Shown here: in pieces, positions 8,139-16,955 of the stretch
Position numbering within the stretch: position 1 is the first letter of the stretch
Layout of the letters: the number at the start of each line of letters is the position of its first letter
Assembly (NCBI RefSeq): GCF_006874465.1
Contig: NZ_VIRL01000012.1
Coordinates: 181,249 to 245,248 of the forward strand
Origin: Microbispora bryophytorum
GTDB taxonomy: Bacteria > Actinomycetota > Actinomycetes > Streptosporangiales > Streptosporangiaceae
DNA length: 64,000 nucleotides
Reading direction: 5' to 3'
Notes under the pieces: model-generated
Database searches by the model: none
What the model was told of the DNA's origin: nothing
The model's input: the letters and a program-made list of their open reading frames with translations, nothing else
Position numbers and translations under genes: made by a program

Positions 8139-9964
8139 GCGGCACCTCCGAAGACGCTCGCCCCGCGCTCGGCCGGGCCGACCGTGCGGCGGAAGGAGGC
8201 GAACAGCTCGCGGCCGGTGCCGGCCCACTGCTCGTCGGTCAGCGGGGCGCCCCCCGGCGTACGGCCGGTGAGGTCGGCCAGCACGGTGAGCGTCCCGGCG
8301 GCCGAGTCGAGGCGGATCACGTCGCCGTCGCGCACCAGCGCGATCGGCCCGCCGTCGGCGGCCTCGGGGGACAGGTGGATCGCCGCGGGGACCTTCCCCG
8401 AGGCGCCGGACATGCGGCCGTCGGTGACGATGGCCACCTGCTGGCCGCGGTCGAGCAGGACGGCCAGCGGTGGGGTGAGCTTGTGCAGCTCCGGCATGCC
8501 GTTGGCCTGGGGGCCCTGGTAGCGGACGACCGCGACGAAGTCCTGCCCGTCGAGCTCGCCCCGCTCGAACGCGGTGAGCAGGTCGAGCTGGTCGTCGAAC
8601 ACCTTGGCGGGGGCCTCGATCACCAGGTGCGCGGGCTTGACGGCGGAGACCTTGCTCACGGCCCGGCCCAGGTTGCCCGACAGCATGTGGATGCCCCCGT
8701 CGGGGGAGAACGGCTCGGCGACCGGCCGCAGGACCTCGGTGTCGGCGCTGGGCTCTGTCCGCTCCTGCCACACCAGCGCGCCCTCCTTGAGCGCCGGTGC
8801 CGATCGGTAGAGGGCGAGGCCGCGCCCGGCGACCGTGAGCACGTCCTCGTGGAGCAGCCCGGCGTCCAGCAGGTCGCCGATGAACACCGGCATGCCGCCT
8901 GCGGCCTGGAAGTGGTTCACGTCCGCCTGGCCGTTGGGGTACATGCGGGTGATCAGCGGCACGACCTTGGACAGGGCCGCCATGTCGTCCCAGGTCAGCT
9001 CGATGCCGGCGGCCGCCGCCATGGCCACCAGGTGCATGGTGTGGTTGGTGGAGCCGCCGGAGGCGAGCAGCGCGACGACCGCGTTGACGATCGCCTTCTC
9101 GTCCACGATCTCGGCGACGGGCGTGTACTCCGCGCCGTGCGGGGTGATCTCGACCGCCCGCCGGGCCGCCGCCCCGGTCAGCGCGTGCCGCAGCTCGGTG
9201 TGCGGGTTGACGAACGTCGCCCCCGGCAGGTGGAGGCCCATGACCTCCATGAGGAGCTGGTTGGAGTTGGCGGTGCCGTAGAACGTGCAGGTGCCGGGGG
9301 AGTGGTAGGACGCCGCCTCGGCGTCGAGCATCTCCAGGCGGCCGATCTTGCCTTCGGCGAAGGACTGCCGCGCCCTGGCCTTGACCTTGTTGGGCAGGCC
9401 CGAGGTCATCGGCCCGGCGGGGACGAATATCGCCGGTAAGTGCCCGAAGTGCAGGGCGCCGATGAGCAGTCCCGGGACGATCTTGTCGCAGACCCCGAGC
9501 AGCAGGGTCGCGTCGAACATGTCGTGCGACAGCGCGATCGCGGTCGCCATCGCGATCACGTCGCGGCTGTAGAGCGACAGCTCCATGCCCGCCCGGCCCT
9601 GGGTGACGCCGTCGCACATCGCGGGCACGCCGCCCGCCACCTGCGCCACGCCGCCGGCCTCCCGGACCGCCCGCTTCAGCTCCGGCGGGTAGGTCTCGTA
9701 CGGCTGGTGCGCCGACAGCATGTCGTTGTACGACGTCACGATGGCCACGCCCGGCTTCGCCGTACCGCGCAGATCGAGCTTGTCCTCGGCCGGCGCGGCG
9801 GCGAAGCCGTGGGCGAGGTTGGCGCAGCCGAGCCGCCCCCGGGCCGGCCCCCGCTCACGCAGTTCGGCCCCGGCGCGGCGCACCCGCTTCAGGTAGGCTC
9901 CGCGGCTTTCGCGGCTCCGCGCGACCACGCGATCAGTGACCTCGGTGATAACGGGGTTCGTCAC
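8135..9964 (-). CDS. edd: 6-phosphogluconate dehydratase
   Basis: A 609-residue IlvD/Edd-family iron-sulfur dehydratase making KDPG from 6-phosphogluconate, the first committed Entner-Doudoroff step. Seen: [28 protein letters not shown] and [11 protein letters not shown], which carry two of the cluster-ligand cysteines. [15 protein letters not shown] carries the third; then [12 protein letters not shown] and [19 protein letters not shown] near the C-terminus. Length fits Edd and not IlvD. The GTG at 9964 follows AGGAGGA. First gene of the edd-glk-eda operon, divergent from a ROK regulator, with operator-like repeats between them. Confidence 0.95.
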   Translation of the reverse strand: MTNPVITEVTDRVVARSRESRGAYLKRVRRAGAELRERGPARGRLGCANLAHGFAAAPAEDKLDLRGTAKPGVAIVTSYNDMLSAHQPYETYPPELKRAVREAGGVAQVAGGVPAMCDGVTQGRAGMELSLYSRDVIAMATAIALSHDMFDATLLLGVCDKIVPGLLIGALHFGHLPAIFVPAGPMTSGLPNKVKARARQSFAEGKIGRLEMLDAEAASYHSPGTCTFYGTANSNQLLMEVMGLHLPGATFVNPHTELRHALTGAAARRAVEITPHGAEYTPVAEIVDEKAIVNAVVALLASGGSTNHTMHLVAMAAAAGIELTWDDMAALSKVVPLITRMYPNGQADVNHFQAAGGMPVFIGDLLDAGLLHEDVLTVAGRGLALYRSAPALKEGALVWQERTEPSADTEVLRPVAEPFSPDGGIHMLSGNLGRAVSKVSAVKPAHLVIEAPAKVFDDQLDLLTAFERGELDGQDFVAVVRYQGPQANGMPELHKLTPPLAVLLDRGQQVAIVTDGRMSGASGKVPAAIHLSPEAADGGPIALVRDGDVIRLDSAAGTLTVLADLTGRTPGGAPLTDEQWAGTGRELFASFRRTVGPAERGASVFGGAA

Positions 9965-10132
9965 GGAAGGTCCTCCTCCTGCCGGGGCCGCCGTGAGGCG
10001 GGGTCCAACGCGTCCCGGGGCTGTCGCCTCGGGACGTGTGCCCGGCGTGACGTCCGGTCCCCTTCAGTGGATCGGGCACCAGGTGTCGATCGGGCACGGA
10101 TGGGACAGTATCCGGAAGTTATGCGACTTTTC

Positions 10133-10200
10133 AAGCTCACTTATGTAACTCAAAATGAATAAGTCATTGAACTTAGGTGAGCTTCTGTGCTTCACTTACG
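10133..10200. promoter_or_regulatory. Repeated operator-like sites between edd and the ROK gene
   Basis: AAGCTCACTTATGT (10133-10146) and, inverted, AAGCTCACCTAAGT (the reverse complement of 10171-10184) form an imperfect inverted repeat about 38 bp between starts. A further related direct copy, GCTTCACTTACG, lies at 10189-10200. The stretch is clearly richer in A/T than its surroundings, as expected of a divergent promoter. I infer binding by the adjacent ROK protein, controlling both directions. The third copy overlaps the upstream in-frame GTG of the ROK gene, which favours the downstream ATG as its start. Confidence 0.6.
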
Positions 10201-10204
10201 CTCG

Positions 10205-11356
10205 ATGTCACGTCTAGCCACCACCGGTGAGGTCCTCCAGCTCATCCGGAGCGGGGAGGCGGTGACGCGTGCCGACATCGGTCGTGTGACGGGCCTGTCC
10301 CGCCCCGCCGTCGCGCATCGCGTCGCCGATCTCCTCCAGCGCGGGCTGATCCTGGAGGACGCCGACGGGCCGTCCACCGGAGGCCGCCCGCCCATGCGGC
10401 TGCGCTTCGCCGCCTCCGGGGGAGTCGTCCCGGTGGCCTCGCTCGGCGCCCGCCGCACCCAGATCGCGCTGTGCGACCTCGCGGGCGAGGTGCTGCAGCG
10501 CACCGACCTGGACATCGACGTCGAGGAGGGGCCGGACGTGGTCCTGCCCCTGCTCATGGACACCTGGGAGAAGCTGCTCGACGGGCGCGACGACGTCGTC
10601 GGCATCGGGCTGGGCGTGCCGGCGACGGTGGAGTTCGCCGCCGGACGGGTCGAGAGCGCCCGCGTGATGGCCAGCTGGACCGGCGTGGTGATCCCGCCGA
10701 TCATCGCCGAGCGGTTCCGCGTGCCGGTGCTCGTGGACAACGACGTGAACGTCATCGCGATGGGCGAGCACCGGGTCGTCTACGCCGCCGAACTCGACGA
10801 CCTGCTGTTCGTGAAGGTCTCCACCCGGATCGGTGCGGGAGTGATCTCCGGCGGCGGCATCCTGCGCGGCGCGCTCGGCGCGGCCGGGGAGATGGGGCAC
10901 ATCCCCGTGCGGGACGGCGGGGGCGTGCTGTGCCGCTGCGGCAACCTCGACTGCGTCGACTCGGTCGCCAGCGGCACCGCGATCCTGCGCGACCTGCGGG
11001 CCAAGGGCCGTGACGTGACGTCGCTCGCCGACGTGACCGCCCTGGTCCGGGCCGGCGACGCGGAGACCATGGCCGTGGTGCGCCAGGCCGGTCGCTGGCT
11101 GGGCGAGGTCATCTCCGGCGCGGTCAACCTGCTCAACCCCGCCGTCGTGGTCCTCGGCGGCGACGTCGCCGAGATGTTCCAGCCGCTGGTGTCGGGCGTG
11201 CGCGAGGTCGTCTACCGGCGCTCCACCCAGCTCGCGACCCGCAGCCTGCGGATCGAGCGCAGCCGCCTCGGGCCCGGCGCGGGCATCACCGGGTGCGCAC
11301 TCATGGTCCTCGACCACGTCCTGTCGGCCCGGGCCGTCGACGCCGCCGCCCGCTGA
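10205..11356 (+). CDS. ROK-family transcriptional repressor, likely regulator of edd-glk-eda
   Basis: A 383-residue regulator. Residues 1-65 form a winged helix-turn-helix (VTRADIGRVTGLSRPAVAHR, then DLLQRGLILED and STGGRPP). The rest is an ROK sugar-kinase-like domain with GIGLGVPATVE, PVLVDNDVNVIAMGEH, KVSTRIGAGVISGG, and the zinc motif CRCGNLDC. Regulatory ROK proteins bind sugars or sugar phosphates and leave DNA. Its divergent position next to edd and the repeats between them make control of the Entner-Doudoroff operon the best inference. The ATG at 10205 is chosen over GTG 10187 because the latter sits inside an operator-like repeat. No clear ribosome binding site precedes either. Confidence 0.88.
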   Translation: MSRLATTGEVLQLIRSGEAVTRADIGRVTGLSRPAVAHRVADLLQRGLILEDADGPSTGGRPPMRLRFAASGGVVPVASLGARRTQIALCDLAGEVLQRTDLDIDVEEGPDVVLPLLMDTWEKLLDGRDDVVGIGLGVPATVEFAAGRVESARVMASWTGVVIPPIIAERFRVPVLVDNDVNVIAMGEHRVVYAAELDDLLFVKVSTRIGAGVISGGGILRGALGAAGEMGHIPVRDGGGVLCRCGNLDCVDSVASGTAILRDLRAKGRDVTSLADVTALVRAGDAETMAVVRQAGRWLGEVISGAVNLLNPAVVVLGGDVAEMFQPLVSGVREVVYRRSTQLATRSLRIERSRLGPGAGITGCALMVLDHVLSARAVDAAAR

Positions 11357-11476
11357 CAAGCGCCTCGTACGACGCGGTCACGGGCGGACGGCCGCCAGGT
11401 CGACCTGCCGCAGCCGTCCGGGATCGCGGTGGCACTAGGCTCTGTGCCGATCTTCCATGTCCCCCAGGAGTCCTTC

Positions 11477-12274
11477 GTGCGTGAACGTGTCCGTCGCCTG
11501 CTCGAGTCGCGGCGGTTCCAGCAGTCGATCACCGTGGGGATCCTCTTCAACGCGGCCACGCTGGGCGTCGAGACCTCCGCCGAGGCGGTCGCCCGGTACG
11601 GCACGGAACTGCACGTCGCCGACCATGTCGCCCTGTACGTCTTCGTGGCGGAGATCCTGGCCAAGATCTACGTCTACGGGTGGCGGTTCCTCCGCGACGC
11701 CTGGAACGTCTTCGACCTGCTGATCATCGGCTTCTCGTTCCTCCCCACGGCGGGCGGCCTGTCGGTGCTGCGGGCTCTGCGCGTCCTGCGGGCGCTGCGG
11801 CTGATCTCGGTGGTGCCGTCGCTGCGGCGGGTGGTCTCCGCGCTGCTCACCGCGATCCCCGGGATGACCTCGATCGTCGTCCTGCTCGGCCTCGTCCTGT
11901 ACGTCGCCGCCGTCATGGGCACCAAGCTGTACGGCGCCGCGGCGCCCGACTACTTCGGCGACCTTCCCACGTCGCTCTACACGTTGTTCCAGGTCATGAC
12001 GGGCGACGGCTGGTCGGAGATCAACCGGCAGTTGATGGAGAGTCATCCCTCGTCGTGGATCTACTTTGTCGTGTTCGTGCTGATCTGCACCTTCGTCGTC
12101 CTGAACCTCTTCATTGCGGTCGTGGTGAGCGCGATGGAGGAGGAGGCCAGGGACGACCGCTCGACGCTCGCCGAGCTGTCGGCCCTGCGCGAGGAGATCA
12201 GGAGCCTGCGCGAGAGCCTGGGTGATGATCGTCGCTTGGTAAACTCCGCGCATGCGGCTTCCGACGGACGCTGA
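11477..12274 (+). CDS. Voltage-gated cation channel of the bacterial NaChBac/Nav superfamily
   Basis: A 265-residue membrane protein with one six-helix voltage-gated repeat, assembling as a tetramer in this family. S4 carries Arg at 99, 102, 105 and 108, the classic every-third-residue voltage sensor. The pore is FGDLPTSLYTLFQVMTGDGW, followed by S6 (FVLICTFVVLNLFIAVVV) and an acidic coiled-coil tail (MEEEARDDR, LAELSALREEIRSLRESL), as in bacterial Nav channels. The selectivity filter is T175-G-D177-G-W179 where NaChBac and relatives have TLESW, so Asp replaces the ring Glu and Gly flanks it. Ion preference may therefore differ (sodium, calcium or mixed). GTG at 11477 has AGGAG 6 nt upstream. 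The last 23 bp overlap the HD-domain gene. Confidence 0.9.
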   Translation: MRERVRRLLESRRFQQSITVGILFNAATLGVETSAEAVARYGTELHVADHVALYVFVAEILAKIYVYGWRFLRDAWNVFDLLIIGFSFLPTAGGLSVLRALRVLRALRLISVVPSLRRVVSALLTAIPGMTSIVVLLGLVLYVAAVMGTKLYGAAAPDYFGDLPTSLYTLFQVMTGDGWSEINRQLMESHPSSWIYFVVFVLICTFVVLNLFIAVVVSAMEEEARDDRSTLAELSALREEIRSLRESLGDDRRLVNSAHAASDGR

Positions 12275-12848
12275 GATCCGTGCCCTGCACGTGAAACACG
12301 CGCCCACGGAGGAAGCGTTCGAGCTCGTGCACACGCACTGTCAGATCGTCTGCGCGATCGCCCTGCGACTGGCCGACCGCGCCGGGCTCGGCGTCGACGC
12401 CGAGTTGGTGCGGGCCGGAAGCCTGCTGCACGACATCGGGGTCTACCCGCTCTACGGCGAGGACGGACGGCTCGACCACGCGGGCTACGTGCGCCACGGG
12501 ATCCTCGGCCACGAACTGCTCCGCGCGGAGGGCCTGCCCGAGATCCTGTGCCGGTTCTGCTCTCACCACACGGGTGTGGGGATCAGCCGGGAGGACGTGC
12601 TGCGGCAGGGCCTGCCGCTGCCGCCCCGCGACTATCTCGCGGAGTCGGCCGAGGAAGAGCTCGTGATGTACGCCGACAAGTTCCACAGCAAGACCGATCC
12701 GCCGAGATTCGTCACCGCCGGCGCCTACGCGGCCCACGTCCGCCGGTACGGCGACGACAAGGCCGAGGCGTTCGCGTCCATGTGCGCGGCCTTCGGCGTC
12801 CCCGACCTGCGGCCGCTCGCCGCCGCATACGGCCACGAGATCGTGTGA
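12252..12848 (+). CDS. HD-domain phosphohydrolase
   Basis: A 198-residue soluble protein with an HD metal-dependent phosphohydrolase domain. Metal ligands seen are His in VHTHCQIV, HD in SLLHDIGVYPLYG, paired His in FCSHHTG, and Asp in VMYADKFHSK. Substrates of this group are nucleotides or phosphorylated metabolites; the exact one cannot be read from the sequence. The ATG at 12252 lies within the coding end of the channel gene (23-bp overlap, different frame), so translation is probably coupled. Whether channel and hydrolase are functionally linked is unknown. Confidence 0.82.
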   Translation: MRLPTDAEIRALHVKHAPTEEAFELVHTHCQIVCAIALRLADRAGLGVDAELVRAGSLLHDIGVYPLYGEDGRLDHAGYVRHGILGHELLRAEGLPEILCRFCSHHTGVGISREDVLRQGLPLPPRDYLAESAEEELVMYADKFHSKTDPPRFVTAGAYAAHVRRYGDDKAEAFASMCAAFGVPDLRPLAAAYGHEIV

Positions 12849-12880
12849 CCGGCGACCGGCGACCGGCGACCGGCGACCGC
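12847..12880. repeat. Heptanucleotide tandem repeat (GACCGGC)
   Basis: Four perfect copies of GACCGGC plus a partial fifth immediately after the HD gene; the first copy includes the stop codon. Copy-number change here would not disturb either flanking gene. Probably slippage-generated spacer DNA. Confidence 0.8.
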
Positions 12881-12895
12881 CGTGGGCCGCGAGGG

Positions 12896-13858
12896 CTACG
12901 GCGTCAGCACGATCCTGCCGAACACCTCGCCGGCGTCCATCTTCCGGTGCGCCGGCACGGCCTGCTCCAGCGGCAGCACTTCGTGCACCACCGTGCGCAA
13001 CTCGCCCCGGCTCGCGGCGGCGAACTGCTCGGCCCTCACCGCACGCCGGGAGGGCCCGGCGACCGTGTCGGCGCTGAAGGTGGCGAACGTCAGCGACCTG
13101 CGGAACGCCGCCATCATCGCCGTGCCGAAGTCCGCCGGCGGCTGGCCCGCGACCGCGCCGACGACCACCAGGCGGCCGTTCGGGTTGAGCTTGCCGAAGA
13201 AGGACGGCAGGTCCGGGCCGGCGACGACGTCGATGATGACGTCGTAACCCGCGGGAGCGTCCGCGGCCCCCTCGCCGGAGCGGTTCAGCACGTGGGTCGC
13301 GCCGAGCTCGCGCAGGCGCTCGCCCCGCTCGGCCGACGACGTCGTGACCGCCACCGCGCCGGCGCCGTCACGTGCCGCCAGCTGGACCGTCATGATTCCG
13401 ATGCTGCCGGCCGCGCCGCGCACCAGCACCGACTCGCCGGCGGCGAAGCGGGCGTGGGAGAGGCCGAAGTGGGCCACCACACCGGAGCTGCCGAGCGTCA
13501 CCGCGTCGACGGCGGACAGGTTCACGGGGAGCGGAAGGATCTCCTCGACCGGTGCGACCGCCTGTTCGACGTAGCCGCCGCCCACGCCGGTGAACGCCCA
13601 CACCCGCCGGCCGATCCATGAGGTGTCGACGTCGTCGCCCGCGGCGATCACGGTGCCCGCCACCTCGCTGCCGGGGATGTGGCCCTCCTCGAAACCGTAG
13701 GCGGCCAGGGCGCCGCTTCGAATCACGGCGTCCGCGCCGCCGACGCCGATCGCCTCGGTGGCGATCAGCACCTGCCCGGCGGCGGGGGCCGGGGTGGGAA
13801 GGTCGATGACCGCCAGGCCCTCGGGGCCTCCGAACGCCTGGATCACCACTGCTCTCAA
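12896..13858 (-). CDS. Zinc-independent quinone oxidoreductase (MDR superfamily)
   Basis: A protein of about 320 residues of the medium-chain dehydrogenase/reductase family, NADPH:quinone reductase class. Seen: AVVIQAFGGPEGL, GHIPGSEVAGTVIAAG, the nucleotide-binding SVLVRGAAGSIGIMTVQLA, and VVVGAVAGQPP; there is no structural-zinc cysteine cluster. The TTG at 13858 is preferred because GGAG stands 6 nt upstream and the protein then begins LRAVVIQAF as relatives do; GTG at 13870 is the alternative. It is divergent from a TetR gene with palindromes between them, the usual layout of a TetR-controlled detoxification reductase. Confidence 0.88.
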   Translation of the reverse strand: MRAVVIQAFGGPEGLAVIDLPTPAPAAGQVLIATEAIGVGGADAVIRSGALAAYGFEEGHIPGSEVAGTVIAAGDDVDTSWIGRRVWAFTGVGGGYVEQAVAPVEEILPLPVNLSAVDAVTLGSSGVVAHFGLSHARFAAGESVLVRGAAGSIGIMTVQLAARDGAGAVAVTTSSAERGERLRELGATHVLNRSGEGAADAPAGYDVIIDVVAGPDLPSFFGKLNPNGRLVVVGAVAGQPPADFGTAMMAAFRRSLTFATFSADTVAGPSRRAVRAEQFAAASRGELRTVVHEVLPLEQAVPAHRKMDAGEVFGRIVLTP

Positions 13859-13907
13859 GGTCGTCTCCACATTCCTGGATCGCTTTGCACTGGCTTCGGA
13901 CCGTAAC

Positions 13908-13932
13908 GGACGCCGCCGTCCGTTTAGCTAAA
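13908..13932. promoter_or_regulatory. Palindromic TetR operator candidates
   Basis: TTTAGCTAAA (13923-13932) is a perfect 10-bp palindrome. Just before it CGGACG-CCGC-CGTCCG forms a second inverted repeat. Both lie in the divergent promoter region of the quinone reductase and TetR genes, a few bases before the TetR start. Autoregulation is the usual arrangement for this family. Confidence 0.55.
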
Positions 13933-13941
13933 GTGAGAGCC

Positions 13942-14511
13942 GTGACCGGCCGTTCGCCTCAGATCCTGCGTTCCGACGCCCTGGACAACCGTGAGCGCAT
14001 CCTCGACGCGGCTCGCGCGCTGTTCGCGGCCGAAGGTCTCGACGTCCCGATGCGGGAGATCGCCCGGCGCGCCGGAGTCGGCCCCGCCACCCTGTATCGC
14101 CGTTTCCCGACCAAGCAGATGCTGGTCACCGAGGTCTTCACGGACGAGATGCGCGCGTGCCACGCCATCGTCGACGAGGGGCGTGCCGAACCGGATCCGT
14201 GGCGCGGTTTCCGCCTCGTCATCGAGAAGATCTGCGAGCTGCACGCCCGCAACCGAGGCTTCACCGACGCCTTCATGTCGGCCCACCCCAAGGAGGTGGA
14301 CCTCGCGGCGAGCCGTGAGCAGACGCTGAACGCGATCGCCGAACTCGCCCGCCGGGCCAAGAAGACGGGCCACCTGCGCGCCGACTTCGTCCTCGACGAC
14401 CTGATCCTCATGCTCATGGCTCACCGGGGCATCCGCGCCACCTCGGCCGCCGCCCGGCTCACGGCCTCCCGGCGTTTCGCCGCGCTCATGATCCAGGCGT
14501 TCCAGGCCTGA
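13942..14511 (+). CDS. TetR-family regulator
   Basis: A 189-residue repressor. Residues 15-60 form the helix-turn-helix: RERILDAARALFAAEGLD, then MREIARRAGVGPATLYRRFP. The rest is an all-helical ligand-binding domain. GTG at 13942 is chosen as start; GTG 13933 is possible. It probably represses itself and the divergent quinone oxidoreductase and responds to a small hydrophobic or electrophilic ligand; the ligand cannot be predicted. Confidence 0.88.
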   Translation: MTGRSPQILRSDALDNRERILDAARALFAAEGLDVPMREIARRAGVGPATLYRRFPTKQMLVTEVFTDEMRACHAIVDEGRAEPDPWRGFRLVIEKICELHARNRGFTDAFMSAHPKEVDLAASREQTLNAIAELARRAKKTGHLRADFVLDDLILMLMAHRGIRATSAAARLTASRRFAALMIQAFQA

Positions 14512-14546
14512 CCGGCCGCGCGAGACCGGGTGAAGACCCGATCCGG

Positions 14547-15113
14547 CTAGGTCCTCGCGGTCAGCCGATCGATCTGGACCTCCAGCGGTGGCGCGCCCAG
14601 GCGGTTGTCGACCTCGTCGTACGGCACGGCGGGCGGCTCGTCGACGCGGATGGCGCGCAGGTATGCGGCGAACATCTCCAGCTTCTGCCCATCCCTGGCC
14701 AGGCCCCGGCGGACGAGCCGCTCACGCAGCGTCGGGCCGTCCGAGCGAATCCAGATCAGGCGCACCTCGGGTCCGCCCAGCGCCTCCACCCACGCGTGCC
14801 AGAGCGCCGCGTCGTGCACCTGGGAGGTGAAGGGCCCGCCGAGCATCACCGGACAGCCGTGGGAGCGGATCTCCCTGGCGGTCGCCGTCATGCCGGCGTA
14901 TTCGTGCCGTTTGACGTGCTCGTCGTACCACGGCCCCTCACGCTCGCCCGGAGGCCTGCCGTGCGCGGCGAGCGTGGCCTCGACGAAGCCGCCGTACATT
15001 GTGTCCTTGTCCAGCAGGGCGGGCACCGGGTCGAGGCGGGCCAGCAGCAGGTCGCAGACGGTCGACTTGCCTGCGCCCGGCGGACCGGACACCACCCAGA
15101 CGGGAGCGGTCAT
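14547..15113 (-). CDS. P-loop kinase-like ATPase
   Basis: A 188-residue cytoplasmic protein with Walker [19 protein letters not shown] at the N-terminus, [10 protein letters not shown] after strand 2, and [20 protein letters not shown] late in the domain. This is the layout of small-molecule kinases such as gluconate/adenylylsulfate kinase relatives and zeta-toxin-like folds; the phosphate acceptor is not identifiable. Its ATG overlaps the stop of the upstream small gene in an ATGA arrangement, so it belongs to the operon with the subtilisin-like protease. An AAA-type remodelling role is unlikely given the small size. Confidence 0.75.
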   Translation of the reverse strand: MTAPVWVVSGPPGAGKSTVCDLLLARLDPVPALLDKDTMYGGFVEATLAAHGRPPGEREGPWYDEHVKRHEYAGMTATAREIRSHGCPVMLGGPFTSQVHDAALWHAWVEALGGPEVRLIWIRSDGPTLRERLVRRGLARDGQKLEMFAAYLRAIRVDEPPAVPYDEVDNRLGAPPLEVQIDRLTART

Positions 15114-15361
15114 CGCGGCGGTCCGTAGGGCTCGATGGGCGGATCGGAGTAGGGCCCGCCGTCCGCCGTTCCGCCGTCCGAGTCGCCGACGCGCCGTCCG
15201 GCGTCCTCCGTCACCCGCAGCACGTACAGGTTTTTGCCGGGATCGACCGGCACCAGGCCGTACGCGGTGTCGACGTCGTCCTCGGTGAGGCCGAGCCGCA
15301 GCATCGCGGTCTCCAGCGTCGCGGGCGGGGCGAGCCGCACGGTGATGAGCACCTCGGCCAC
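15110..15361 (-). CDS. Small protein co-encoded with a cytoplasmic subtilase; function unknown
   Basis: An 83-residue protein beginning [18 protein letters not shown]. The GTG at 15361 is chosen because GGGGAGG lies 8-9 nt upstream. The first 55 residues look like one compact alpha/beta unit ([30 protein letters not shown]) and the tail is Gly/Pro/Asp-rich. I do not recognise a family. The size, strand pattern and position behind an S8 protease resemble the free-standing propeptide/inhibitor (I9-like) proteins that accompany some subtilases, but that is only an inference. It starts 52 bp after the protease stop, and its own stop overlaps the kinase start. Confidence 0.6.
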   Translation of the reverse strand: MAEVLITVRLAPPATLETAMLRLGLTEDDVDTAYGLVPVDPGKNLYVLRVTEDAGRRVGDSDGGTADGGPYSDPPIEPYGPPR

Positions 15362-15413
15362 CGGCCCCCGCCTCCCCCCGCTGGACGTCTTGTCACCGGA
15401 CGGCGTGACGGCC

Positions 15414-16775
15414 TCAGGCCGCTTTCGCGGCGCGGCGGCGCAGCGCGGCGATGATGCCGGCGGCGTCCACCACGCCGTATCCGTAGTCGTGGTCATACCC
15501 TACGGCACTGCGATCATCGGCCGTCCGGCGGAGCAGGGTCCTGAGCTGGGCGGGCGCCAGCACGGTGGCGGGCCAGCGGGAGCGGACGGCGGCGACCAGC
15601 CCGGCCGCGACGGGGCAGGCCGCCGAGGTGCCCGAGTCGGGCTCGTCGTCGCCGAGCGCGCCGGAGCCGGCGAAGTGCGTGTAGGCGCAGACGTCCGGCT
15701 TGCGCGCGGCCAGCCGTCCGGGGCCCTGGGAGGAGTAGCCCACCCGCGTCCCCGACGTGTCGATTCCGCCGATCGACAGCGCGCGGGGATGGGAGTTGGC
15801 CCCGACGATGGGCCGGTCCGGGTAGGCGCACCTGCTGTCGCGGCACTGCGCCCCGCAGTTGCCCGCGGCGAACAGGATGTCCGCCCCCGCCTCGGCCAGG
15901 CTGCCGACGATCAGGTTGAACGGATGGGCCGGGTTGTCGGAGTAGTTGCCGGGATGTCCGGGCGGGAAGTCCCAGCGCGGGGAGAACGACCCCCAGCTGT
16001 TGGTCACCACGAGCGCCCGCGACTCGGCGGGCTGGGCGTCGATGACTTCGCGCAGGTGGGCGTACGCGGCGATCGCGTCGGACAGCAGGCCGTCGAGCGT
16101 CGAGCCGCCCTGCCGCCGCGACAGCAGCACGGGCACGTCGACCAGCGACGCCTTGGGCGCGGCGATGAGCGCGTCGAAGGCGCACATCGTGCCGTGGTCG
16201 ACGGGGAAGTCTCCCGGGGTTCCGGAGACGCTCTGCGGGCTCCAGCTCCGCTCGTGGTCCACTGTCACGTCGTGGCCGCGGGCGGCCTTGACGTACGCCG
16301 CGTTGATGCCGGTGTCGACGACCGCGAGGGGGACGCCGGAGCCGTCCAGCCCCTCGGCCGTCAGGTCGGGCACGCGCAGCAGCCGTTCGACGTCGTGCCA
16401 GTCGCCGACGGCCGGGTCGCCCCCGCAGGTGAGCGAGCTCTCGATCGCCGGGTCGGCGTACACCGCGACCACGTCGCGGTGGGCCGCGGGCAGGAGTGCG
16501 ATCCTGCTGGTGACCTCGTCGTCGGCGATCTCCCCGCGGACCACGACCGAGGCGTCCTGGGGCGCCATGGAGAAGACCAGCGGCTGGTTGAGCGACAGCG
16601 GATCCCCGCCGAGGGAGGCCGGCATCGGGCGCGGAACCGCCACGGGGGCGTACGAGTGGTCGAGGACGACCCCGGGCAGGTTGTCGGCGACGTCCGACGC
16701 CATCGAGGAGACCGACGGGTCGGCGACGGCGGCGACCAGGTCGGGGGACGGACGCAACTGGATGAGTACGCGCAC
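15414..16775 (-). CDS. S8 (subtilisin-like) serine peptidase without a signal peptide
   Basis: A 453-residue peptidase. The triad is visible: Asp in PLAVVDTGINAAYV, His in VDHGTMCAF, Ser in DSGTSAACPVAAG, with the oxyanion Asn region ILFAAGNCGAQC. The N-terminus (VRVLIQLRPSPDLVAAVAD) shows neither a signal peptide nor a transmembrane segment, and about 150 residues precede the catalytic domain. The enzyme is therefore predicted to act inside the cell, unlike most actinomycete subtilases. Several Cys (NCGAQCRDSRC) cluster near the oxyanion loop. It is first in an operon with a small protein and a P-loop kinase. Possible roles include regulated cleavage or a defence/toxin function; neither is shown. 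Confidence 0.88.
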   Translation of the reverse strand: MRVLIQLRPSPDLVAAVADPSVSSMASDVADNLPGVVLDHSYAPVAVPRPMPASLGGDPLSLNQPLVFSMAPQDASVVVRGEIADDEVTSRIALLPAAHRDVVAVYADPAIESSLTCGGDPAVGDWHDVERLLRVPDLTAEGLDGSGVPLAVVDTGINAAYVKAARGHDVTVDHERSWSPQSVSGTPGDFPVDHGTMCAFDALIAAPKASLVDVPVLLSRRQGGSTLDGLLSDAIAAYAHLREVIDAQPAESRALVVTNSWGSFSPRWDFPPGHPGNYSDNPAHPFNLIVGSLAEAGADILFAAGNCGAQCRDSRCAYPDRPIVGANSHPRALSIGGIDTSGTRVGYSSQGPGRLAARKPDVCAYTHFAGSGALGDDEPDSGTSAACPVAAGLVAAVRSRWPATVLAPAQLRTLLRRTADDRSAVGYDHDYGYGVVDAAGIIAALRRRAAKAA

Positions 16776-16792
16776 GACGAGTCCACTCCGTT

Positions 16793-16818
16793 ACTAGGCG
16801 GATCGTGACTAGGTGGAT
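16793..16818. repeat. Direct repeat ACTAGGYGGAT upstream of the subtilase gene
   Basis: ACTAGGCGGAT (16793-16803) and ACTAGGTGGAT (16808-16818) are 15 bp apart and differ at one base. They lie 18-43 bp upstream of the protease GTG start, in a relatively A/T-rich stretch. An activator or repressor site for the protease operon is the likely role. Confidence 0.5.
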
Positions 16819-16955
16819 ACGTTACGTGACAACATTGCTGCATCCGAGGGGCCGCGTCCACGCCTTCTCCGAAAACCCGCAGGTGTCGCCCGGTCCCCGT
16901 TCAGAAACACTCGTTCGGGAACCCGCGTTCAGGAACCCGGTTCAGGAGTGCCGGC

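Noticed and set aside
12847..12880. Heptamer repeat as an attachment or origin element
   Set aside because: Four short GC-rich tandem copies without an A/T-rich region, integrase or palindromic arm. Replication slippage explains it.
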